From Micromonospora sp. RP3T (GTDB lineage Bacteria; Actinomycetota; Actinomycetes; Mycobacteriales; Micromonosporaceae): a stretch of 64,000 nucleotides of DNA. The translations under genes were made by a program, and so were the position numbers. Shown here piece by piece: positions 8,367 to 14,699 of the stretch; within the stretch, counting starts at the first letter, position 1; the number at the start of each line of letters is the position of its first letter. The notes beneath the pieces are model-generated. The model was not told the origin of the DNA. It made no database searches and worked only from the letters and a program-made list of their open reading frames with translations. The DNA lies in the NCBI RefSeq assembly GCF_003027925.1, contig NZ_PYPS01000012.1:62001-126000 (forward strand), given 5' to 3'.

Positions 8367-9308
8367 ATGCGGCACGGAGTCGCGCGTTTCGTCACGGGCT
8401 TCCTGGCCCTGCCCGTCGCGCTGTACCTGTTCTACGTGGTGTGGCCGTTCGCCCAGGCGGCGGGTTACTCGCTGACCGACTGGGGTGGGTACTCGGATTC
8501 CCAGCGCTTCGTCGGGCTGGACAACTACGTCCGGCTGTTCTCCGACGAGCTGATCCGGAAGGCGTTCTGGCACAACGTGTTCTTCCTGGTCACCGTGCCG
8601 CTGTTCACGATCGCGCTGGCCCTGTTCCTCGCGTTCCTGCTCAACGTGGGCGGACGCGAGGACAGGGCCGGCATCCGCGGGGTCTTCGGCTCCGCGCTCT
8701 ACAAGGTGATCTTCTTCTTCCCGCAGGTGCTGTCGCTGGTGGTCATCGCCGTGATGTGGCAGCAGATCTACCGGACCGACGGGCAGGGCCTGATCAACGG
8801 CCTGCTGATCAAGATCGGGCTGGTGGACGCGGACAACCCGATCGCGTTCACCGCCGACCCGGAGCCGTTCCTCGGCGTGCCGGCGGTGCTGTGGTGGCTG
8901 CTGCTCATCGCGGTGTGGAGCGGCGCCGGCTTCTACATGGTGCTCTTCTCGGCCGCCATGCAGTCGATCCCGAAGGACATCTACGAGGCCGCGATCCTCG
9001 ACGGCGCGGGCCGGTTCCACACGTTCTTCAAGGTGACGCTGCCGCTGCTGCGGGACAGCATCTCGGTCGCCTGGGTCTACCTGGGCTTCATCGCGCTGGA
9101 CATGTACGCGCTGGTCTTCGTCATGACGCCGAGCCAGGGCGGGCCGAACCACGCCAGCGAGATCTTCGCGTCGGTGCTCAACTTCACCGCGTTCCAGAAG
9201 GGCCAGTTCGGCTACGCCTGCGCGATGGGTGTCGCGCTGGCCATCTTCACGATCCTGCTCGCCGCCGTGCAGTTGAGGATCACCCGTCGTGACCGTATCG
9301 AGTACTGA
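8367..9308 (+). CDS. NgcF-like sugar ABC transporter permease (copy 2)
   Basis: Permease of 313 residues, MalF/UgpA class, for the second importer. There is an N-terminal membrane anchor (residues about 5-28), about six helices and an EAA loop EAAILDGAGRFHTFFKVTL near residues 208-226. ATG at 8367 follows GAGGAAG by eight bases; a GTG three codons earlier is possible. It is about ten residues longer than copy 1 because of an insertion before the fourth helix (around ADNPIAFTADPEPF). The gene follows the substrate-binding protein by 23 bases. Confidence 0.85.
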   Translation: MRHGVARFVTGFLALPVALYLFYVVWPFAQAAGYSLTDWGGYSDSQRFVGLDNYVRLFSDELIRKAFWHNVFFLVTVPLFTIALALFLAFLLNVGGREDRAGIRGVFGSALYKVIFFFPQVLSLVVIAVMWQQIYRTDGQGLINGLLIKIGLVDADNPIAFTADPEPFLGVPAVLWWLLLIAVWSGAGFYMVLFSAAMQSIPKDIYEAAILDGAGRFHTFFKVTLPLLRDSISVAWVYLGFIALDMYALVFVMTPSQGGPNHASEIFASVLNFTAFQKGQFGYACAMGVALAIFTILLAAVQLRITRRDRIEY

Positions 9309-9321
9309 AGGAGGCGCGGCG

Positions 9322-10278
9322 ATGAGCACGGCGACATCCGATCTCGACCGGGCCGGACAGGCCACCAGCGGGTCCGGGGCCGCCCCCGTACGCCGGGGGG
9401 AGCGGCACCGCGGCGGAGTCGGCGCCCGGATCTTCAACGGCTTCTCCCACATCTTCCTGGTGGTCTGGGCCGTGATGGTCATCTACCCGCTGCTGTGGGT
9501 GGTGATGTCCGCGCTCAAGGACGACTCGGAGGTCATCCGCGAGCCGCTGTCCCTGATCCCGGACAAGCTGCACTTCGAGAACTTCGGCCGGGCCTGGACC
9601 GAGGGGCACCTCGGCTCGTTCTTCCTGAACACCCTGCTGGTGCTGGCCGGCAGCGTCACGCTGACCATGCTGCTCGGCTCGATGGCCGCGTACGCGCTGG
9701 CGCGCTTCGAGTTCCGCGGCAACCGGCTGATCTACTACATGTTCCTGTCCGGGCTGACGCTGCCGATCTACCTGGCCGCGGTGCCGCTGTTCAAGGGCGT
9801 CTACAACACCGGGGTCAGCTTCCCGCTGCTCGGCCCGAACAAGCACGCGATGCTGATCCTGGTCTACGTGGCCTGGTCGCTGTCGTTCACGATCTTCTTC
9901 ATGCACTCGTTCTTCCGGACGCTGCCCGACTCGATCGCGGAGGCGGCGTCGGTGGACGGGGCCTCGCACACCCGTACGTTCTTCAGCGTGATGCTGCCGA
10001 TGGCCAGGCCGGGCCTGATCAGTATCGGCATCTTCAACGTGCTGGGCCAGTGGAACCAGTGGTACCTGCCGACGCTGCTCATGCAGTCGGTGGCCGGTGA
10101 GCCGAAGCACCAGGTCATCGCGCAGGGGCTGATCGAGTTGTCGGTCAACCAGGGCTACAAGTCCGACTGGTCCGGATTGTTCGCCGGCGTCACCATGGCG
10201 ATGCTGCCGGTGCTGATCGTGTACATCGTCTTCCAACGCCAGGTGCAGTCCGGCCTCACCGCCGGCGTCGGCAAGTAA
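9322..10278 (+). CDS. NgcG-like sugar ABC transporter permease (copy 2)
   Basis: 318-residue permease, MalG/UgpE class. The N-terminal cytoplasmic tail of about 35 residues is rich in Ala, Gly and Arg and is longer than in copy 1. Six membrane helices follow, with EAA loop AEAASVDGASHTRTFFSVML. ATG at 9322 was chosen over a GTG at 9289 because AAGGAGG lies six bases upstream. The stop codon lies inside a GC palindrome repeat (10277-10302) that may end the operon. Again no ATPase follows. Confidence 0.85.
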   Translation: MSTATSDLDRAGQATSGSGAAPVRRGERHRGGVGARIFNGFSHIFLVVWAVMVIYPLLWVVMSALKDDSEVIREPLSLIPDKLHFENFGRAWTEGHLGSFFLNTLLVLAGSVTLTMLLGSMAAYALARFEFRGNRLIYYMFLSGLTLPIYLAAVPLFKGVYNTGVSFPLLGPNKHAMLILVYVAWSLSFTIFFMHSFFRTLPDSIAEAASVDGASHTRTFFSVMLPMARPGLISIGIFNVLGQWNQWYLPTLLMQSVAGEPKHQVIAQGLIELSVNQGYKSDWSGLFAGVTMAMLPVLIVYIVFQRQVQSGLTAGVGK

Positions 10279-10302
10279 GGCGGGGGCCCCGCTTAACGTT
10301 TT
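10277..10302 (+). repeat. GC palindrome-TTAACG repeat, copy 1
   Basis: The 26 bases 10277-10302 contain GCGGGG-G-CCCCGC (perfect odd palindrome) followed by TTAACGTTTT. The identical 26 bases occur in reverse orientation at 25040-25065, and two looser copies lie at 24985-25034. Here the repeat overlaps the stop codon of the permease and ends in four T residues, so it could serve as a terminator. Confidence 0.7.
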
Positions 10303-10345
10303 CTGCATAGGCGGGGTGTCGGTGGGGCGAGGCAGAATCACGTCC

Positions 10346-12022
10346 GTGCGGGTGGTGGCGGTGGTGGCGGGGGAGCGTGGCGGCGGTGTGCTGCAACCGC
10401 TACACCCCGACGGGCGTCCGACCGGGCCGGTCGAGGAGGTGGCGGATCTCGCCGCCGCCGTCGGCGCCCGGGAAGCGGCCGAGCGGCCCCGCTGGGTGTG
10501 GGCCAGCGGGGCGGCGGCCTATCCGGCGCTGCTGCGCGCCGGCGTCCGGCTCGACCGTTGCCACGACGTCGAGCTGACCGAGACGTTGCTGCTCGGGCAC
10601 GCCGGCCGCTGGGGTGAGCCGCGCGCGCTGCCCGCCGCCTGGGCCCGGCTGACCGGGGCGCCGGTCCCGCCGGACCCGACGCCCCGCCCGCCCGAGCCGC
10701 CCGGCCACGGCCAGGCCGCGCTCTTCGACCCGCCGTCCGGCCCATCCGGTCCGGGCATCACGGCGTTGACCCGGGTGTACGCCGACCAGCTCGCCCGGAT
10801 CGCCGCCACGACCCACCCCGGCCGGTTCCGACTCCTGGTGGCCGCCGAGTCGGCCGGCGCGCTGATCGCCGCCGAGATGGGTGCGGCCGGCCTGCCCTGG
10901 CGTGCCGACGTGCACGACGCCATCCTGGCCGAGCTGCTCGGCGAGGCGTCCCCGGTCGGCGGCCCACCCCGCCGACTGGCCGAGCTCCAGTCCCGGATCG
11001 CCGCCGCGTTCGGCGTACGCCATCTGCACGCCGACTCGCCCGCGGAGCTGTTACGGGCGTTCGCCCGCGCGGGGGTGGAGCTGCCGAACACCCGGGCCTG
11101 GGTGCTGCGCGGGGTGGAGCACCCGGCGGTGCCGCTGGTGCTGGAGTACAAGGAGCTGTACCGCATCTGGACGGCGCACGGCTGGGCCTGGCGCGACGCC
11201 TGGGTCTCCGGCGGCCGGTTCCACCCGGAGTACGTGCCCGGCGGCGTGGTCTCCGGCCGGTGGGCGACGCGCGGCGGCGGCGCGTTGCAGATCCCGAAGG
11301 TGATCCGCCGGGCCGTGGTGGCGGACCCGGGGTGGACGTTCGTGGTGGCCGACGCCGGCCAGCTCGAACCACGGGTGCTCGCCGCGGTCTCCGGCGACGA
11401 GCGGCTGGCCGCCGCGGGCGGTGCCGGCGATCTGTACGCCGCGCTGGCCCGGGACGCGTTCGCCGGTGACCGGGCCCGGGCCAAGGTGGCGCTGCTCGGT
11501 GCCATGTACGGGCAGACCGGCGGCGCGGCGGTGCCGGCGCTGGCGGTGCTGCGGAAGAACTACCCGACCGCGTTCGGGTACGTCGAGGCCGCCGCCCGCA
11601 CCGGCGAGTCGGGTGGGCTGGTCCGGTCGTGGCTGGGGCGCACCTGCCCGCCGGGCGTGGTCGGGTTCACCGACGGGGACGAGGCGGCGTCGGACGGCCC
11701 GCCGGACCCGCACGGCCCGGCCGCCCGGGCGGCCCGGTCCCGAGGGCGGTTCACCCGCAACTTCGTCATCCAGGCCACCGCCGCCGAGTGGGCGTCGACG
11801 CTGCTGGCCACGCTCCGCACCGAGCTGGCCGGCACCGCGGCCGAGCTGGTCTTCTTCCAGCACGACGAGGTGATGGTGCACTGCCCGGTCGACGAGGCGG
11901 ACGCGGTCACCGAGGCGGTCTCCGCCGCCGGGGCGCGGGCCACCCGGCTGTTGTTCGGCGACACCCCGGTCCGGTTCCCGCTCGACCTGTCCACGGTGGA
12001 CTGCTACGCCGACGCGGCATAG
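10346..12022 (+). CDS. Family-A DNA polymerase-like protein (bifunctional 3'-5' exonuclease/DNA polymerase type)
   Basis: About 558 residues, much shorter than PolA (about 900) and lacking the 5' nuclease. The C-terminal half has polymerase motif A as DAGQLEPRVLA (family norm DYSQIELR), motif B with RAKVALLGAMYG, and motif C as QHDEVMVHCP, so the metal-binding Asp and the HDE are kept. The N-terminal third is a degenerate exonuclease-like region without the full DEDD set visible. Such short polymerases are conserved as second PolA paralogues in actinomycetes; their role is unclear but may be repair synthesis. GTG at 10346 was preferred because the conserved-looking strand VRVVAVV starts there; GTG at 10316 is the other choice. 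Confidence 0.8.
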   Translation: MRVVAVVAGERGGGVLQPLHPDGRPTGPVEEVADLAAAVGAREAAERPRWVWASGAAAYPALLRAGVRLDRCHDVELTETLLLGHAGRWGEPRALPAAWARLTGAPVPPDPTPRPPEPPGHGQAALFDPPSGPSGPGITALTRVYADQLARIAATTHPGRFRLLVAAESAGALIAAEMGAAGLPWRADVHDAILAELLGEASPVGGPPRRLAELQSRIAAAFGVRHLHADSPAELLRAFARAGVELPNTRAWVLRGVEHPAVPLVLEYKELYRIWTAHGWAWRDAWVSGGRFHPEYVPGGVVSGRWATRGGGALQIPKVIRRAVVADPGWTFVVADAGQLEPRVLAAVSGDERLAAAGGAGDLYAALARDAFAGDRARAKVALLGAMYGQTGGAAVPALAVLRKNYPTAFGYVEAAARTGESGGLVRSWLGRTCPPGVVGFTDGDEAASDGPPDPHGPAARAARSRGRFTRNFVIQATAAEWASTLLATLRTELAGTAAELVFFQHDEVMVHCPVDEADAVTEAVSAAGARATRLLFGDTPVRFPLDLSTVDCYADAA

Positions 12023-12041
12023 CCACACATTTTTCCGTTTT
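12003..12041 (+). terminator. Probable intrinsic terminator overlapping the polymerase stop codon
   Basis: GCTACGCCG at 12003-12011 pairs with CGGCATAGC at 12015-12023 (one mismatch, three-base loop), followed by TTTTT at 12030-12034 and TTTT at 12038-12041. The stop codon of the polymerase gene is in the right arm. Confidence 0.45.
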
Positions 12042-12147
12042 GCCCCGCTACCCGCTCGCCGCCGTGCTCGTTGGGCCCCATGTGCGTACGACGGGACGGA
12101 CCGGGCGCGGCTGTGCCCGGTCCGTCCCCCTGGTCGAGGGGGCACCG

Positions 12148-12759
12148 CTGAACCGGATCGCTGCAATGATCATCGCCGCGGGTGGGGGACGCCGCATCGG
12201 CGGTCCCGAGGCGCTGCTGCACCAGGGCGAGAAGCCGCTGGTCCGCCGGATGATCGACACGATGACCGACGCAGGCTGCGCGCAGGTCGTGGTCGTGCTG
12301 GGCGCGGCGGCCGAGCAGGTCCGGCGGACCACCGACCTGACCGGCGCCACCGTCGTGGTCAACCGCGCCTGGGGCACCGGCGTGGGCTCTTCGATCCGGG
12401 CCGGGCTCGCCGCGCTGACCGACGACGGCATCGAGGCGGTCGTCGTGGTGCCGGTGGACATGCCCGGGCTCACCGAGGTGGCGGTCCGCCGGGTGACCGC
12501 GCTGCCGTACCCGGACGTGCTGGTCTGCGCCACCTACGACGGCCTGCGCGGCTACCCGATGCTGTTCGGCCGCCGGCACTGGCCTGGCATCGCCACGCTG
12601 GCCAGCGCCGACGTCGGCGCCCGGCCCTACCTGCTGGCGCACAAGGACCAGATCGTCGACATCGCCTGCGACGCGGTGGCCGACGGCAGCCGGATCGACA
12701 GCCCGGAGCTGATGGCGCTCTACGGCCTCTCGATCCCTGAGCAGCGCATCGGCGCCTGA
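12148..12759 (+). CDS. MobA-like nucleotidyltransferase (molybdenum cofactor cytidylyl/guanylyltransferase-like)
   Basis: About 203 residues with a GT-A Rossmann fold. The nucleotide-binding loop IIAAGGGRRIGG lies at the N-terminus, followed by the conserved Asn-Arg and Trp-Gly of VVNRAWGTGVGSS and the metal site VVPVDMPGL. This is the pattern of MocA/MobA-type NTP transferases that activate molybdopterin; GlnU or sugar nucleotidyltransferases are alternatives. The normally invariant Lys of the GGPKALL loop is Glu here (GGPEALL), which is unusual. The start is uncertain: CTG at 12148 follows GAGGGGG and keeps the first strand whole, ATG at 12166 would trim it, and GTG at 12082 would lengthen it. 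No molybdenum genes are nearby. Confidence 0.7.
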   Translation: MNRIAAMIIAAGGGRRIGGPEALLHQGEKPLVRRMIDTMTDAGCAQVVVVLGAAAEQVRRTTDLTGATVVVNRAWGTGVGSSIRAGLAALTDDGIEAVVVVPVDMPGLTEVAVRRVTALPYPDVLVCATYDGLRGYPMLFGRRHWPGIATLASADVGARPYLLAHKDQIVDIACDAVADGSRIDSPELMALYGLSIPEQRIGA

Positions 12760-12889
12760 CCCGGAAGCCGCTGTCCCGGACAGGGGTGGGGGCGGCGGGC
12801 CCGAACCACGCCCGATAATCGGCTGCGGGCGCGATCCCCGCGTCCTACGCTCGGTCGCCGGTCGGACCGGGCCGGGCGGCGGAGCGGAG

Positions 12890-13624
12890 ATGAACGCGGC
12901 GATGACGAGCCACCTCTACGCGATCAGTGTCGACGCGCGGGAGCCGCTGCGGCTCGCGCGGTTCTGGGCGGGCTTGCTCGGTCGGGAGGTGGTCGACGAC
13001 CCGTACGAGGGGGTCGCTCTGCGGCCCGACGGCGATGCCGATCTTCGCCTCCGGTTCCTGCCGACCGAGGTGCCGAAGGCCGGGCAGAACCGGATCCACT
13101 TCGACCTGACCAGCGCGTCGCCGGACGCCCAGCGGGGCACGGTGGCCCGGGCGATCGAGCTGGGCGGGCGGCACGTCGACATCGGCCAGGGTGCGGAGGA
13201 GGGGCACGTGGTGCTCGCCGACCGCGAGGGCAACGAGTTCTGCGTCATCGAGGCGGGCAACAGGTTCCTCGCCGGCTGCGGGTCAGTCGGCGCGGTGAAC
13301 TGCGACGGTACGCAGGCGGTGGGCTACTTCTGGAGCGCGGCGCTGGGTTGGCCGCTGGTCTGGGACCAGGATCAGGAGACCGCGGTCCAGTCGCCGCGCG
13401 GCGGGCCGAAGGTCACCTGGAGCGGTCCGCCGTTGATGCCGAGGCACGGCCGCGACCGCGTACACCTGGATCTCGCGCCGCCGGCCGACGGCGACCGGGA
13501 GGCGGAGATCGACCGGCTGCTCTCGCTCGGGGCGGCGCGGGTCGGCGCCGGCCGGCACACCGCCGACGACGTGGTGCTGGCCGACCCGGACGGCAACGAG
13601 TTCTGCCTGCTGACGCCCCGCTGA
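12890..13624 (+). CDS. VOC family protein with two glyoxalase-like domains
   Basis: 244 residues made of two vicinal-oxygen-chelate modules: about residues 5-125 (AISVDAREPLRLARFWAGLL ... VVLADREGNEFCVIE) and 135-244 (ending VVLADPDGNEFCLLTPR). The paired domains share the DPEGNEF-type C-terminal motif of Glyoxalase_6 proteins. Function is unknown; members range from antibiotic-binding to dioxygenase-like proteins. ATG at 12890 is preceded by a GGAG about five bases away; ATG at 12902 is possible. It stands alone, followed by a long hairpin at 13643 and a convergent gene. Confidence 0.8.
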   Translation: MNAAMTSHLYAISVDAREPLRLARFWAGLLGREVVDDPYEGVALRPDGDADLRLRFLPTEVPKAGQNRIHFDLTSASPDAQRGTVARAIELGGRHVDIGQGAEEGHVVLADREGNEFCVIEAGNRFLAGCGSVGAVNCDGTQAVGYFWSAALGWPLVWDQDQETAVQSPRGGPKVTWSGPPLMPRHGRDRVHLDLAPPADGDREAEIDRLLSLGAARVGAGRHTADDVVLADPDGNEFCLLTPR

Positions 13625-13642
13625 GGTCGGCCGACGTCGAGC

Positions 13643-13729
13643 GCCTACGAACCTGATGGCGTGGACGGTTCAGGCCCGGCTCCCGCCGGCCGCCGGCCCT
13701 GAGTCGTTTACGCCATCAGGTTTGCAGGC
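13643..13729. repeat. 87-base nested hairpin between convergent genes (family member 2)
   Basis: Arms 13643-13662 (GCCTACGAACCTGATGGCGT) and 13710-13729 pair at 18 of 20 positions. Inside, TCAGGCCCGGC and GCCGGCCCTGA form a second stem. The outer arm shares GCCTACGAAC-TGA with the hairpin at 3881. It sits between the rightward VOC gene (stop 13624) and the leftward hydrolase (stop 13810), the same convergent position, so bidirectional termination or a palindromic mobile repeat are the best explanations. Confidence 0.72.
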
Positions 13730-13809
13730 GGTCCGAGGTCAGGCCCAGAGGCGTCACCGCCGCGGTGATCGGCCCGGCCACGCCCGGTGCGCCGCGCTGC
13801 TGCCCGGCG

Positions 13810-14619
13810 TCAGACCTGGATGTCGAAGCGTTGCAGCACCGAGGGCGCGACCAGGCCCAGCGCGGCGAGCACGGCCAGCACGGTCATCGCGCCCCGCAGG
13901 ACGACCGTCTCGGCCTTGCTGCCGGTGCGCAGCGCGATCTTGTTGGGCAGCCCGATCATCGTCCACATCCGCCGTCTGATCGGGATGGGCCAGAGGATCG
14001 GCACCCCGGCCCGGGTGATCATGTCGCCGAGGATGTGCACGAAGCAGCCCACGCCGACCGCGAGGCCGATCATCGGATAGCCCCGGTCGCCAGGCAGGTT
14101 GGCGAACGTGAACCAGGCCGCGGCGGCGGACACCAGCGTGACCACCACCCAGCCGGCCCGCTCGGCCCACTCGTCGAAGAGCCCGCGCAACGCCAGGCCG
14201 ATCATGAAGAACAGGATGCTGACCACCGCCCACTTGCCGTAGTTGGCGCAGAGCGCGGTGGTGCCCCACCCGACCAGCACGGTGAACGGCACGGTGTGGG
14301 TCAGCGTGCGGTGCCCGTTGTTGCGACGCGGATCCTTGCTGAGCTTGGTGGCGTAGTAGACGCCGAGCGAGATCTTCTCCATCACCTCGGCCACGAAGAG
14401 GCTGAACACGCCGAACGTTCGGGCCACGGTGGCGCCGCCCTGGTTGCGGGTCACCTTGCCGGAGAGGTCGAGGTCGGGGAAGAGCGCCCCGCCCGCGCAG
14501 ACCGCGGTGCCCACCGCCAGCGCCAGCGGCGTCTGGTGATAGTCCGCGAACTGGTCCAGCGCCCAGGAGCCGGTCAGCCACACCGCCGCGCCGGACAGCG
14601 CGTGGGACGGTCCCATCAT
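13810..14619 (-). CDS. Membrane-bound metal-dependent hydrolase (YdjM/DUF457 family)
   Basis: 269-residue multi-pass membrane protein. His6 in GPSHALSGAA at the N-terminus, the FPDLDLSGK motif near residue 47, the HRTLTHTVPF motif near 105 and a further HILGDMITRAGV near 195 give the His/Asp set expected of the YdjM-type inner-membrane hydrolases. About seven hydrophobic segments are visible. The substrate is unknown. ATG at 14619 starts with MMGPSHAL; the next codon is also ATG. It is preceded by a small inverted repeat (14656-14671) that may be an operator and lies downstream of a kinase gene on the same strand. Confidence 0.78.
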   Translation of the reverse strand: MMGPSHALSGAAVWLTGSWALDQFADYHQTPLALAVGTAVCAGGALFPDLDLSGKVTRNQGGATVARTFGVFSLFVAEVMEKISLGVYYATKLSKDPRRNNGHRTLTHTVPFTVLVGWGTTALCANYGKWAVVSILFFMIGLALRGLFDEWAERAGWVVVTLVSAAAAWFTFANLPGDRGYPMIGLAVGVGCFVHILGDMITRAGVPILWPIPIRRRMWTMIGLPNKIALRTGSKAETVVLRGAMTVLAVLAALGLVAPSVLQRFDIQV

Positions 14620-14655
14620 CTCGGCTCGCCCTTCCCGAAGATCTTGATCGACGAA

Positions 14656-14671
14656 ACTACGCCACTGTAGT
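14656..14671. promoter_or_regulatory. Small inverted repeat upstream of the membrane hydrolase gene
   Basis: ACTAC-GCCACT-GTAGT is a perfect five-base-arm palindrome 37 bases before the start codon at 14619, in an otherwise unstructured gap. The position suits an operator or a promoter-proximal site; no known regulator can be assigned. Confidence 0.3.
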
Positions 14672-14699
14672 CAGTCGGTGCGACGGCGGGACGCCCCGG

